This document shows, piece after piece, positions 20,749-32,104 of a stretch of 64,000 bases of DNA. The notes under the pieces are model-generated. The model saw only the letters and a list, made by a program, of their open reading frames with translations, made no database searches and was not told the origin of the DNA. The stretch is from Pyropia yezoensis (lineage: Eukaryota; Rhodophyta; Bangiophyceae; Bangiales; Bangiaceae). The position numbers and the translations under genes were made by a program. Where the stretch lies: NCBI GenBank assembly GCA_009829735.1, contig CM020620.1, positions 21,116,020 to 21,180,019 on the forward strand. Direction: 5' to 3'. The number at the start of each line of letters is the position of its first letter. The stretch's first letter is position 1.

Positions 20749-22206
20749 ATGCCGACGGGACCGCCCGAGTGGTGGTCTGGGCGTTATCCTGTCGGCCTTT
20801 GTGTACTCGTCAAGGTGGGCCCTCCTTCCTCTGACACATGGACCCGCGGCAACATCCCCTGGGCGGAGACCAAGGCCATGAGGCCTTACCGCGACAACCT
20901 GCCGAAGCACCAGATATTTGTACGTATTCCACAGCGCGGCGTGCAGCTGTTCTGGTGTTGGAACGTGCTGCGGATGCACAACCGCGTGAAGCAGCCTCGC
21001 TACCGGCGCATGCCCGCGCAGCGCCCCCGCGAGCCCCGTATGACGGCGGAGAATTATGAGCGTCGCGAGGTGGCCAACACGGACAGCGACGCGTCTACCG
21101 ACTCGATCGACTCGGAGTCGAGCACGGAATGTGCGCACCATCACTCCGATGGCGTCGACTCCGACGACTCTTCCGATGTTGTTGCCGGCCCTATCATTCG
21201 TCAGGGAAAGATGTCTCCCGCTGTTGCGGGGAGTGCTGCGGCGACTGATAGAGGTGCAGATGGAGGTGCTGTCCGTGGTGGGGCGGTGGCGTCTGGTGGC
21301 CGCGCGTCCGGTGGTCGTGCTGGTGGTGGCGCGGCTGGGGGAGTTGTCGGTGGTGGGGCTGTGGCGTCTGCTGGTGTGAATGATGGCGCGGCTGCTGGTG
21401 CTGTCAGTGAGTGGGCGGTGGCGTCTGGTGGCGGCGCGGCTGATGGTGTTGATGGTGGCGGCGCGGCTGGTGGTGTTGATGGTGGCGGCGCGGCGGAGTC
21501 TGGCTGCGATGCGGCTGGTGGTGTGGTCAGTGGCCGGGCGATGGCGTCTTGTGGCGGCGCGGCAGATGGTGCTGATGGAAGTGGCTTGGCGGAGGCTGGC
21601 CACGGCGCGGCTCGTAGTGATGATGACGATGGTGGTGGGGCGGCGGCTCCCAGTGGCGGCGCGGCTGGTGGTGTGCACGGTGGTGCTGCGCGGGCTGGTG
21701 GTGGCATGACGGAGTCGGTCCGTGCCGGCGGCTCCCGTAAGCGCCATGCGGAGAAGCGGCCTGGCGGGCTTTCCGTGCGGCAGGTCTTTGCCCGCCGGCC
21801 GACATCAGGCGGGGGGCAAGCCGGGAACCGCCATGGCAGCTACTCCACCCGCGAAGTTTACGCGCGGCGGGGTGGCATTGCGTCTTCTGGGAGCCGCCCT
21901 GTTTTGCGCGACGAGGCGGGGCCCGACCTAGGCGCACCCGGCGTCTTTGGTGATGGTATTGGGGTCGACGAGGCGGCGCGTCTTCATCCTGTCTCTCGGG
22001 GCCGCGTGAAGGGAACCCGAAGCCTCTACTACGAGCCTCTTGCGCCTTACGTGGGGACGTATGGAGTGGGTGGGTCTGGTGCCGACGATTCAAATGACGG
22101 AGCTGAGCAGACGGGCGCTGGGCCGTCTTCTGGCCGTTGGGCTGGCAGCCGTGGCCATCCCACAGGCCATCTTGGTGACCGGCGTTCCATGAACGATGGC
22201 CATTGA
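20749..22206 (+). CDS. Hypothetical protein with unique N-terminus and Gly/Ala-rich repeat region
   Basis: 485 residues from the ATG at 20749, chosen because upstream sequence in this frame is the repeat array. Residues 1-105 are unbiased (PEWWSGRYPVGLCVLVKVG, then IPWAETKAMRPYRDNLP and a Trp/Arg-rich part). An acidic Ser/Asp stretch (TDSDASTDSIDSESS) follows, then about 170 residues of GGGAVASGG-type repeats. The C-terminal third is basic to neutral and contains two related boxes, LSVRQVFARR and YSTREVYARR. No family recognised. It is on the same strand as its neighbours inside the giant element, so probably cargo. Confidence 0.55.
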   Translation: MPTGPPEWWSGRYPVGLCVLVKVGPPSSDTWTRGNIPWAETKAMRPYRDNLPKHQIFVRIPQRGVQLFWCWNVLRMHNRVKQPRYRRMPAQRPREPRMTAENYERREVANTDSDASTDSIDSESSTECAHHHSDGVDSDDSSDVVAGPIIRQGKMSPAVAGSAAATDRGADGGAVRGGAVASGGRASGGRAGGGAAGGVVGGGAVASAGVNDGAAAGAVSEWAVASGGGAADGVDGGGAAGGVDGGGAAESGCDAAGGVVSGRAMASCGGAADGADGSGLAEAGHGAARSDDDDGGGAAAPSGGAAGGVHGGAARAGGGMTESVRAGGSRKRHAEKRPGGLSVRQVFARRPTSGGGQAGNRHGSYSTREVYARRGGIASSGSRPVLRDEAGPDLGAPGVFGDGIGVDEAARLHPVSRGRVKGTRSLYYEPLAPYVGTYGVGGSGADDSNDGAEQTGAGPSSGRWAGSRGHPTGHLGDRRSMNDGH

Positions 22207-24344
22207 AGGGAGAACGCGTGGCTTCGGCGGGTGGGGGGGTGGGAGGTTGGAGCTCCTTTTGTTGTGTTCTTGACGATTGTTTTTTTGCGTTTGTTGTGGA
22301 CTTGGGGGGCGGATGAGTTTGTGCTGCAGCGTCGCCCTTGGTCGGGGCTCGTGGCGACGCGAGTTTTCCACGACCCCCACGTTCTTCATTGGTGACGCTT
22401 TGTAGGTACTGGGCACATGTCCCAGCGGACGCCACCTTTTCTTGCGCGGCAACACGCGGAGCGCGAAGCGTCTTTGCAGATTACTGGCAGGAAGACGAAA
22501 ACACACACGAAGGAGGGGGTGGTGTGTGAGCGGACCTGGGGGGGGGGGACGGCTTGTGCCTAAAGTGGGTGTGAGCAGTGCCAGCGGCTGTCGCGTCCTT
22601 GCGTGCGACCGCGGGTCCCCCAGAGCCCCCCTGTTTCGCGGGCGCCTGCCACCATGCCTCCCCGCCGCCGCCGTCCCAACCACCACCGCCATCGCCACCC
22701 CCGCTTCGCTTGTACCGGCGACGCTCGCAGGGCGTGTCTGCGGCGACAGGCCTCTTCACCCCCCCCCCCCCCCCCAATCCTTCTCGCCCCTCCGCCTCCC
22801 ACGCGGACGGGCAGGCGGGCGGGGTAAGCGGGCAGGGTAGGCGGGCGGGGTCGCAGGGGCGTGTCGTCGGCGGTACTATTGACGGAGGCGGGGTTTTCTC
22901 CCTCCCCACCCGCGGGAGGTCGAGGGCCGGGACGGCGACTGCCAGTTTTTGAAGCTCCCTGTGGCGACGGCGGCGGCGGCGGCGGCGGTGGGCGCGCGGC
23001 AGCGGCGGCGGCGGCGGGGAAGGCCACCCATGGGGGGTGGGGTGGTCTTGGGGGGGGCAGGGGAAAGCGGCGGCGGCCGCGAGAGACGCGCCACCGCCAC
23101 CGTCCGGTACGCTTGCGCGACCGGCGGGCGGGAAGACGCGGCGGCTACCTTACGGGAGGGCGGCGGTCCCCATGGTGGGGGCGGGTGACCCGTCGCTGAC
23201 GAGGCGGCGGCGGGGCCGGCGGCGTGCCATGCGGCTGCCGCCGGCCGGCCGGTGGGGCCCGCGCCTCTCCATCGCTCATGGGGGATGGCGACGGCGACGG
23301 TCGGGCGCGGGGTCGGGGACTGGGCGTTGACGCCGGCCGACAGGCGCGGCCGCGTGTCTCTGCCGACGCCACCGCCGCCTCAGAAGGCCGCGCGCGGGAG
23401 GAGGGCGCGCGCGCCAGGGAAAACCGCGGTAACAGGAACTCCCAGAGGCTTTCAAAGAGAGAGTACGTGAGCGCACAAAGAACACCTCGACCGTACTGGG
23501 TGTGGCAGAAATGCATGGCCCCCAATGGACCTCAAGATTGCCGACTCACCTCGACCGCGATGACCAGGTATGCACTTTCTTTTGTCTCATTCGCCCACGT
23601 ACCAGAATATACGCCTACGACGACATGATCCGTTTGATCTGCTTGATTGGTGGAATTTCCAATTCTCTGAGGACCAGTTGGCGTGTCGACCAGTCGCAGT
23701 GAGCCTAATCCGCACAGAAGGGCAACGGTTTGGCATAGAAACAGCTGCAGCCAGGGTAGCGCTGGAAGTTTAGGCTACTCATGAGGTCTCCCACGAAATT
23801 TTCAAGTAGTGCGCTCGTCACGGTCTTTAGGAATGCGCTCATGCTGAAAGTCGCTCTCTACCCCAGCGCGAGTGTCGGTCAGCTCCTGTCCTCTCGGTCG
23901 CCTGCATGGGGGGAACACGTCCCATCGCTCTGTACGCGGTCGCTGATGAGATGGTGACGCTGGGGTTGGTCGACGGCTGCGTCCTACGACACCTCACGTC
24001 AACGCCCCCTCCTCTCCCCCTTCGTCTGTTGCTGTCCCGTTTTGTCGGGGGTCCGGCGTTGCTGGATCCTCTGCGTTCTGAAGCACTTTGGACAACGTAT
24101 GGCGCCCCCACCGCAGAGCATCCGCGCCCCAGCACCTGGCCCGGGAGGGCGGGCGCAACTGACAGCCGTGGAGCTGGATGCAGCTAGAGCGTCTCCCGCG
24201 GGTGTTTGCGGAACGATCGCCAGTCGAGCCGTTGCCCGCCCCGGTGGACCCCTTAGAGGCGACATTTACACTGAAGCGGACGGCGGAGCATCGACTGATC
24301 GAGCAGGAGCAGCTGATGGCGGTGCAAGTCCCTACACTCGCACA
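22207..24344. other. Spacer without a recognised gene
   Basis: Mixed G-rich and GCC-rich sequence (22540-23420) and lower-GC DNA at 23430-23900. A short frame at 23906-24000 begins MGGTRPIALYAVADEM and could be an upstream exon of the BRCT gene. The frame of the BRCT protein is also open upstream to about 24042, with an in-frame ATG at 24099. Confidence 0.4.
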
Positions 24345-25217
24345 ATGTCATCGAGCAAGCGCCCGGCACAGCTGGAGGGAGATGATGTCGTCCCCACCGA
24401 CCGCTGCACTGGGAAGCAGGCCAAGGTCATGCGGCGGTCGCCCACACCTGTGCGAACCGACTCGGGCGGCTCAGGATATTCCGCTGCCGATGAACAAGGT
24501 ACCAGCGCGGACAGTTCATCCGAGTCGGGCGGGGAACTGGACAGCAGTGACGACCCAGACAAGGTGGCGTACAACAGGCCGGGAATGGCCGGGCGTGCCT
24601 CGGCGGCTGCCCCCACCCATGTCCCGTCCATCACCAGCACATCGGGGGACGCTGTGTTGCGTGCCGCTGTTTGCCATGCGGTCTTGGCGCTGGGCGAGTA
24701 CAAGGTGTGGAGCGCTGGTCGTCGCACGGGGCGAAGCAAAGAGTCAGAACAAGACGATGTCAACGTGCCTGATGTGTTCGTAGTTGGCCAACGGCCGCAA
24801 CGCTCTGTCCGCCTGCTATTGGCGATGTCACGGGGAGCGTGGGTGGTCTCCGATTCGTGGTTTCTTGCATCCGTGGGCAGTCGTGCTTGCAAGCCGTGCG
24901 GAGCCTTCGTCCCAGCGGCCTTCCCTGAGGTGGCGGCTGCTCGAACTGCTTACGCCACCGGCGAGTCCCTGCTCAGGGGCATGCGTATTGGCTTTGGGGG
25001 GGGGCTTCGCATTGAAACACGGGAGTTTGTTCAACCGGTCGAGAGCGCCGGGGGCGTTTTCGGGAATCGTGACGAGTCAGTTATTGTCCTGGGTAGTGCG
25101 TATTCGCCGGAAGCGCGTGTGCGCGTGGGGTCGGCTCAGTATGTGAACCAGCGCTGGTTGCCTGACTCGATTGCGCGGTGGGCTCTGCAGCCGTACACCG
25201 CTTACGTGGCGGAGTGA
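24345..25217 (+). CDS. Tandem BRCT-domain protein
   Basis: 290 residues from the ATG at 24345 (an in-frame ATG at 24099 is the alternative start). Residues 1-100 are a disordered Ser/Asp-rich leader with a basic KRPAQ...KQAKVMRR part. Residues 108-190 form a BRCT domain: DVFVVGQ strand, RSVRLLLAMSRGAWVVSDSWFLASV with the conserved Trp at 172. Residues 203-285 form a second: LLRGMRIGFGGG, then FVQPVESAGGVF with the GG turn, and YVNQRWLPDSI with Trp at 271. The LLxGxxIxFGGG start is typical of the BRCT pairs of MDC1, PTIP and Rtt107-type proteins, which bind phosphopeptides in DNA damage responses. Its place inside the giant element, between genes on the same strand, suggests cargo that could act on breaks made in transposition. 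That role is inference. Confidence 0.8.
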   Translation: MSSSKRPAQLEGDDVVPTDRCTGKQAKVMRRSPTPVRTDSGGSGYSAADEQGTSADSSSESGGELDSSDDPDKVAYNRPGMAGRASAAAPTHVPSITSTSGDAVLRAAVCHAVLALGEYKVWSAGRRTGRSKESEQDDVNVPDVFVVGQRPQRSVRLLLAMSRGAWVVSDSWFLASVGSRACKPCGAFVPAAFPEVAAARTAYATGESLLRGMRIGFGGGLRIETREFVQPVESAGGVFGNRDESVIVLGSAYSPEARVRVGSAQYVNQRWLPDSIARWALQPYTAYVAE

Positions 25218-28179
25218 GTTGAGGGAGATAGGGCAGGAGAGAGCGTATGGTTGAGTGTGCTGCGGTGCCTGATGTTGGGGTCGTTGGTCGGTTGCCTTCT
25301 TTGTATCGCGAATTGGTCGCCTTCTTTGTATGGTCATGTTCTAGTGAGGGCGTGGCTGGCATCATTCGGGTGCAGAGTAGCAATAGAATGTCCGCGCTCA
25401 GACTACCATCCAAAGAACGCGTCTGAGTGGCCACAGATGGTATACAGCCCGGACGGGCAGGTGCAGTTAAGGGCGTGCGGTGAGCGTGAAGAAACTGAGT
25501 GGGAGCACGGCGTGGTCGTGGTGAGCGTGAAGGAACTGAGTATGAGCACACCGTGGTGGTCGCGACCGCTTTCTCTTGATGGGGGCATCAATCACATGGA
25601 CGACAGGGACTCAGTGAATGTCGTCGTCGCGTGAATAAGCCCTGGCTGTGGAGCAGAAAAGACCAGAGCTGCCGATCGATGTACCCCACGTGGGCCGGCA
25701 CGACACGCACTGTGGAAATATCCAGTCGACCCCTTCCACCCAGTCGCTGTACGGGCTGCCATCACCACCGCCACTACTGTTGCAACTGTGGGCTCCCTGT
25801 GCACTTGAGCCGTCGCCGGCGCGCGACAGACAACTGTCAACACCTGTGCAAATGGAATAGAGAGGCTCTCGGTCTCCCCTAAATGGGTACATTCAATGAC
25901 GGGACCTGTTGTTCCCTGCGGCTGTCACACAGCCTGCTGCAGTGGCGAGCACACCTCGTCGCAGAAGGTGCGACACAACGAGTGTACGGGCGTCCGGAAC
26001 CGCCTCGACGAGCATCCGCCAGCCCACCCATGCCACCTCTCCTCCCGTCTCACCCCCCAGGCCATTGGGTCCAAGCCATGCCGAGAGATCCCATCAGGAA
26101 CTCAAGCAACCCTTGAACTCGTCCGACTACCTCGGCCGCCGTCACGACCTTCGTCGCGGTCTCGGCCACCCCTCTCCCCTCTTCGGTAGCGATCAAGTTG
26201 ACCAACATATCAACCCAGGCTACATACCTCGAGTGTGCGCGCCTCGAAAAAATTGACGACCAATGCGTTCTCCACACAGTCGCAGCTCTTGTCGTCGCCG
26301 CCGTCGCCACCGTCGCCTGCGCCGCCTCTCGGGCCGCACTGCCACCTTATGCGACGTCCTCGTCGTCAAAACTGCTATAGACCGCTAGTCACAAGATACC
26401 CACGATCTACAATCCCCCTCAGGGCGTGCGACGTACGTGCTGTTGGTGAGGCCAAAGCGGCTCATCGGCGGCACAGCGGAGTGTGGCGGAGTAAAAGGAT
26501 GTGGACGTGCCGCACCAGCGGTTGCCTCATTTCTTCGGCCGACACTGTAGCGCTGAGTGGCCTCACCCGTCGCGCCGTCGGGCCGTCGCCGACGCAGCCA
26601 CCACAACCGCGTCGGACCCGGCGGCGCGGCGCCGCCGCGTCCCGGGCCAGCGCCGCTGCACTCGCCTACGCATCGAACGCCGCTGTCACAACCGCAGGGA
26701 CCGTCGCGGGGTCGACGATGGCGCCATCGCCGCCGCAGCCGCCATCACCGCGGCGGCGGCGGCGCTGGGCGGCCGTGTCCCGAGCCACCGCCGCTGCGCA
26801 CGCATACCCATCGAGCGTCGCGGCCAAAACAACAGGGACCGTCATGGCGGGGACGGCGGTGCCATCGTTGCGGCCGTCGCGGCGGCGACTGCGATGCGAT
26901 GCCGCTACTGGCCCTGCCCATCTGCGACGCTTCCGCCGCTCCGGGACAGCCAGGCGGACGCGACCACCCCGACTATCTCAGCACTGCGCGGGTCTTTTAG
27001 ACGAGCGATGACGTGGGTGGCCGGCTCACCATACGCAATCACAACCGCCACTGCCAGCAGGGACCAGAGCAAAACGCCAATCCCATTGCAACGCGAGCGC
27101 CGCGACCGCCGCAACCGCCGCTAGGGTGCCACGATCGGGGGTAGAGTCATCGAGGGCTGCGCAAGAAGCCCCTGGATACATTGTTCATTGAGGGCGAAGG
27201 ACGGGGGGGGTGGGAGGGATGGAGTGGGGAGCGGAGAGCGACGCGGATGGTGGCGGGGTGGGAGCGACGACGATGGGCTTTCGGTGCCCTCTCATCCGCA
27301 GCTCAGCCTGCATGAGGAGAGGGCACGTGCTGACAATGGATTGTTGGAATGTACCAGGTTGTAATAGGTAGAGCCCATATGATTCCCATGTGGACGACTG
27401 AAAAATGCTCATGGAGTGGTGGGGACACCTCAAGAATGCTAACTTTTCGTATGCGGGTCAGTTAATGAGCCGAATGCCAACACGAACGTCCACATCCAGT
27501 TCCAAGAACGCGTGTCCTGCCTAATTAGAGAACACAGCTCTCTACTACTGTGGTTCAAGTTGATCAAGCAAAAGGCTTGACCTATTGAGTCGGCCAACAG
27601 AAGTCGCTGTCTGCCTGCTGGCTTGCAATTCAGGTGCTGTCCGCAGCCTGGAATTTGTCGGCACGTGTGTGCACGACGTTGCAGGGGACGTGTCTCCTCG
27701 GTTGCGTGTCCTGCACATGTCTGCATGGGGCAACATAGAGGTCTTGGCGCTTGTGACGTTCGTGGTGTGCTGCATGGCGCCTATGACGTTCGTGGTCGAG
27801 AGCGGGCGGCATTGACTCGATGTCCTTCGCAGCTTCATCCTTGCACAGATACGCTTGTGGGGTGGGCTGCTTCGAATGGGGCTCGCTGCGGGTCGGCGTG
27901 GGTCTGTGCTGCAGCAGGATGCTCATCGTCGCGGTCACGTGGCGAGGCTGGTAGTGGGCGTGGCTACTGACGCTTCTGCCAGCCGCAGTATGGACGCGCG
28001 CTGACGACGTAAAAGGTAGTCGAGAGGGGAGTCGAGAGGAGAGGCGAGAGGGGGTACAGGGCGACTCGCGTGCTTCGTACCAGGCGTGCTCTGTTCCCTG
28101 GTCGTGTGTCTGCTTTCTCCAGTGCCTCACGCCGTCTACTGTGCTTTTCCCTTTTTTGGACGTCGTCGTCTTTGTCGCT
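25218..28179. other. Spacer with a 138-bp tandem repeat; no firm gene
   Basis: 25218-26400 is moderate in GC with several short frames and no family match. 26500-27010 has an open frame of Ala/Arg/Pro composition that includes the tandem repeat listed separately. 27130-28130 is moderate in GC without a gene I can support. An AGATGGTAT box like those at the element ends occurs at about 25434. Confidence 0.4.
26570..26905 (+). repeat. 138-bp (46-codon) tandem repeat
   Basis: A unit starting CCCGGGCCAGCGCCGCTGC at 26641 returns as CCCGAGCCACCGCCGCTGC at 26779, with a partial earlier copy. The period is a multiple of three, and the plus frame through it stays open (AVSRATAAAHAYPSSVAAKT and a related unit). 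It may be part of a repeat protein or only a minisatellite. Confidence 0.55.
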
Positions 28180-29569
28180 ATGGGTCGCGTGGGGCCGGCT
28201 GAGACGTTCTCCCTGCTGTGTCGTACTGTCGCCGTTGTGAACACGAAAAATACCGCCAATGGGCACAACTTGCCGCTGTTGCTCTTGTTCAAGGTGATCA
28301 CGGGGCAGCGGAACCTGGCCTTCCCGCACACGGCAGCAGACACACTGGCTCTGACTACGTACACGACGACCACTTTCCAGTACGCCAAATTGGAGGACGT
28401 GACGGCGCTACTCGCCGGGGCGTTCAAGGGACCGGCCACGGCACTGGACATCTCGGCGCGAGTCACGGTACGTTTGACGCTCACGTAGCTATTACGGCAG
28501 GGGACGAGGGGGGGGGGGGGGGGGTTGGGGGGGCGGGGAGGGGAGGCATGGAAGGGGAATACTCGGATTGCCGCTGGACCCTGTTCTGGTTACCGCCCGC
28601 AGCATGCGTGCCATGCCAGACCCGTGCGTTGGACCAATTGCTGACTGTCCTCGGTGCTCACTTATCGTCTGCGTCCCCTGCTCATCGGTGCCCAAGTTTG
28701 AGCACGTTTGCGTCGGACAACTTCCAGTCTAGCAAGCACATCCTCAACAAACCAGCGGATGTCAATGCGGAGCTGGTTGAGAAGGCGTTGAATCCTGATG
28801 CCAAGCAGTGGTCGTGGCTGGCGCGCAATGTCGCCCTGCGCTCCGCCCTCCCGCTAGGGTCGCCGAAAACCAGCGTGCTATGTCCAAACGGGTGGCCATC
28901 GCCGACGTTGCAGCTATCAGTGAATCCGTGGTGCAGCTGACAACGGTGGGGGAATCCATGCCGAAGGGCTGTACGTCGGTGGCCAGTCGTGGCGCGCTGG
29001 GGGAAGGTACCACCATCGATAAGATTGAGTGGTCATGGAGCGACATCCACGTCGCGGACCCGGACTTTCATCTTGTCTGGCGGCTGCTCAACTCTCGTTT
29101 CCTCGGAGGCGACATAGAGGGGGGTGTCGCAGCGGCAGCCCCTTCTGATGGCGGGGCACCTGCCGCGGCGTCGTCGGGGCCTGCCCGCGGAGTTCGTCCG
29201 CCGACCTCCCCGGCGAAGCGGGGCTCAAGTGCGGGGGGCCAGTCGGGCCGTGGAACCAAGCGTGCTGAGGCTGAACCGGTGGTCCCCAGCCCTACTTCTG
29301 TGCGCAAGCTGCTTCACCGCAAGGCGGCAGCAAAGAATGCCAAGACCCTCGAAGTCGCAGCGTCCCTCTTGGTTGAGCAGGAGCAGCGTGCAACTGTCGT
29401 CCGTCCCCCGTTCGTGCTCGGGCGTGTGAAGCCGTTCTCCAAGTGGCCTTTTGGTCGAGTGGTCGTGTGCGCCCGGCTTCCCTTCCTCTTGGACACGACT
29501 TGGAAGAAGACGATCACTTGGACTGCGTACTGCCGGAAGGTGTTAATCCAGAAGAAGAGTGGTCGCTAC
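28180..29569 (+). pseudogene. 5' part of a gene of unknown family, split by the retrotransposon insertion
   Basis: Coding seems to begin at the ATG at 28180 (MGRVGPAETFSLLCRTVAVV) and runs to 28467, where GTACGT follows a codon end and looks like a 5' splice site. A G-run intron region (28505-28545) separates it from a second coding block whose frame holds TFASDNFQSSKHILNKPADV. A third block in another frame, from about 28859, holds EGTTIDKIEWSWSDIHVADP-like sequence and an Ala/Pro-rich linker, then SVRKLLHRKAAAKNAKTL. The frame ends at a TAC codon (29567-29569), where the 5' LTR starts. The other half continues in frame at 50372 after the 3' LTR. No family recognised; exon borders are only suggested by splice-like sites. 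Confidence 0.55.
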
Positions 29570-30038
29570 TGTGGCAGTATTGACCCCCAGGTAGGGGGGC
29601 AACACGTGCCATGCAAGGGGCGGCAGGCCACTAGCCTGATCCGTTCCTCCCCCTGCATTTGGGTCCATATTCCCTAAGTTTGGGATAGTTAGCTTAGTAG
29701 TAAATCCAACTTGGATTTGAGGGTTTTCTGCATTTATCGTCTTGAATTTTCGTGTGGCCCGGTGGGCAGGTGCTGGGGTGGAAGATTCTGAGTGGCGAGA
29801 TTCTGAGTGGACCCTGGGGGGATAAGGGGAGGGACAGCGGGGCTTGGCCCTGCGTCCCCGTCCCGACCAAGAAACTGTTGGACCACACACCATCCTCTTG
29901 TTTGTCCGTGGGGGGTTTACCACACAACAGGGACAGAGTGTGTGCGACTTGCACTTCTTCCGGTTCCCCCGACACGGGAGGCAGCCCTAGCACACCGCCC
30001 CAACTTGGGTGCCGTGTGTGCTAGTGGTTTTTGCCACA
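29570..30038 (+). repeat. 5' LTR of element 1
   Basis: 469 bp, TG...CA ends, matched at 49901-50369 with roughly five substitutions and no length change. Preceded by the target duplication GCTAC. Confidence 0.95.
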
Positions 30039-30040
30039 TT

Positions 30041-30055
30041 TGGTGGAGCAGCAGG
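30041..30055 (+). promoter_or_regulatory. Candidate primer-binding site of element 1
   Basis: TGGTGGAGCAGCAGG starts two bases after the 5' LTR. It begins with TGG, the complement of a tRNA CCA end, as expected for minus-strand priming. I cannot name the tRNA. Confidence 0.55.
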
Positions 30056-30157
30056 GGACAGAGGTAAACTTAACCTCCGGGTGCACCCGGGTGTAGGGGG
30101 ACCTCTGTCTCAGAGGAACGGTGGTCTTGGACCGTGTCATACGGATCTTCAGCCAAC

Positions 30158-32104
30158 ATGGCTAGCTCGGACCCCCCGTCGTCCGGGGAGTACACGGGTG
30201 ACGCACGTACCTCAGTGCCTTTGAATACTGGTGAGACACAGGTGGGTTTACCTGGAGTCGCAGAGGGACTAGAGGTCCCTCAAGCCAGCAGGACTGGAAG
30301 TACGGGCGGGCAACAGGCCACCCCGACTCAGTCGGGAGTTCACTCGGGTGACACTTCTGATGTGGGTGGGCCGAAGTCTGGCCACCGTGTGGTATACTCA
30401 ACGGGAACGTCCCAAGGGGTGAGGACTGTCCCCGCGGGTTCCACTCGGGTTGGAGCCAACTTTGGCTTGGAGTCGTCGCCAACTAGGCTTTCGGAGGACG
30501 GTGGACCTCCGTTGGTCGGCGATGGGCTCGCGCCCATGCCCCCGGTTGAGACCCCTGAGGAACGTGGTTACCCCTCAGGTGGACTCCCGGAGGCGGACCG
30601 AGACTCAACTGGAGTCGTCAATCCACTCCTCGCGGAAACTGTCCGTCGGGAGGCGACCAATGTGTTGCGGCAGATTTTGCCGGACCTGGTGGTCACGATG
30701 ACGAATACAATTCTGAATCAGATTGTGGCGAGTTTGCCAGATGGCCTTAATGTCCAGACCGGATCGGGGCTTTCGAGCCCGCAGGCGCAGGGGGAATCCC
30801 CCCTTACGCCTATCCCTGGTCGCCCCGAACTGGGGGCGACACCTGTGACTCCCAACGAGGGAGCCACACCATACTCGGTGGGGCGTACGCCCTTCACGGG
30901 GGAGTTCCCCCCGGAAACGCCGGCGGCTACACCAAGCGCGCCGCGCCGGACTACAGGCACTGAGAGTGAACTTACCCCAGTGCCACAGCGGCTGTTCCCT
31001 CAACGTGAGGTGCCGCCCAAGATCCAGGTAGCCAACCCGGTCTACCAGAGGATCTTTGACTGTGAGACCTACGCCCTCCACAACAAGTCGGTGGCGTATG
31101 GTCCTGATCAGGCCCGAGCCATGGGCCGTGCCAAGAAGAATGCACTTTATTCTTTTGGGCACAAAGCGGAGTGGGACGGAACTCCCCCCGTCCGTGTCTT
31201 TGAGTTCCTACGTCGTTTCACAAAAGCCTGTGACGACAATGCCATAAGTGAAGGCATGGCTTTTTACATGCTACAGGAGTTTTCGAAGGGCGACCTACGG
31301 ACAGAACTTATGTCCGTCATGCGCAGCTCCTCAAGTGGAGGCGCTGGGGAGGTGACGTCCTATTTGGAGCTCGTCAACTGGTTGTTGAGAGCCATGGTTG
31401 ATGAGGCAGCGTTGGCTTCTCAAGTCGAGGAATTTACGCAAGCCCACCAGGAAGAGGCGGAGGACGAGTTGTCCTTTGCGGAGCGAGTCCGTAAGCTCAA
31501 CAATCTTTGTGGGTTTCTTCATCCACAAGCTGTTGTGAAGAGTCGGTTTGTGGAGGGACTCCATTGGTCAGTCCGGATGGAGACCCGGGAGCATAACACT
31601 GCCCGGGCGACCCTGGCCGAGTTGGCCAGGTTCGCCTATCGCAGAGGCGAGGCCTACCGCAAGTTGCGGGAGGAACAACGCCAGGAGCGTCAGGCCGAGT
31701 TGGCCAAGGAACGGGAGGAGGCGCGCCAGGCCAGAGAGTTGAGAGAGGCACGCCGAATCCGCAAGGAGAGGGTGGTAGCTGCCGTGGGAACTTCCCAGGG
31801 TATCCCTTCGTCTTCCCCAGTTGGGAAGACCCCTCCCGGAACGGACCATCGGTGTTGGAACTGCAACTCCGATGGTCACTGGGCATATGATTGCCCCAAG
31901 TTGAGTAAACGCATCCAACAACTTGTTAGGAATGCGAGTAAAAAGTCGGCTAAGAACGAAGTACGTTCACGCCGCGAGGGTGGGTCTCGACCGGTCGTTG
32001 CGGTCGCCACACCCTCGGCGGAGGAGGCGGACACGTCGTCCTCGGACTCGTCGTCTTCCTCCCCGCCCTCAGATTCGGACGCCAAGTCGGCGGGAAACGA
32101 ATGA
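30158..32104 (+). CDS. gag: Gag polyprotein of element 1
   Basis: 648 residues from the ATG at 30158; an upstream GTG in frame is unlikely. The N-terminal 290 residues are Gly/Ser/Pro-rich. The capsid-like Retrotrans_gag region follows (about residues 295-485), with VFEFLRRFTKACDDN and SYLELVNWLLRAMV. Then comes an Arg/Glu-rich coiled segment and one CCHC knuckle, CWNCNSDGHWAYDC, encoded near 31855-31896, which would bind genomic RNA. The acidic Ser tail ends in an ATGA overlap: the gag TGA (32102-32104) shares bases with the pol ATG (32101-32103), in a different frame. Pol may therefore be made by reinitiation or a frameshift. Confidence 0.9.
   Translation: MASSDPPSSGEYTGDARTSVPLNTGETQVGLPGVAEGLEVPQASRTGSTGGQQATPTQSGVHSGDTSDVGGPKSGHRVVYSTGTSQGVRTVPAGSTRVGANFGLESSPTRLSEDGGPPLVGDGLAPMPPVETPEERGYPSGGLPEADRDSTGVVNPLLAETVRREATNVLRQILPDLVVTMTNTILNQIVASLPDGLNVQTGSGLSSPQAQGESPLTPIPGRPELGATPVTPNEGATPYSVGRTPFTGEFPPETPAATPSAPRRTTGTESELTPVPQRLFPQREVPPKIQVANPVYQRIFDCETYALHNKSVAYGPDQARAMGRAKKNALYSFGHKAEWDGTPPVRVFEFLRRFTKACDDNAISEGMAFYMLQEFSKGDLRTELMSVMRSSSSGGAGEVTSYLELVNWLLRAMVDEAALASQVEEFTQAHQEEAEDELSFAERVRKLNNLCGFLHPQAVVKSRFVEGLHWSVRMETREHNTARATLAELARFAYRRGEAYRKLREEQRQERQAELAKEREEARQARELREARRIRKERVVAAVGTSQGIPSSSPVGKTPPGTDHRCWNCNSDGHWAYDCPKLSKRIQQLVRNASKKSAKNEVRSRREGGSRPVVAVATPSAEEADTSSSDSSSSSPPSDSDAKSAGNE

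Noticed and set aside
18777..21747. Minus-strand frames of 440 and 640 codons
   Set aside because: Ala/Arg/Pro-rich antisense of the GGC minisatellite and of the Gly/Ala coding repeats at 20749-22206.
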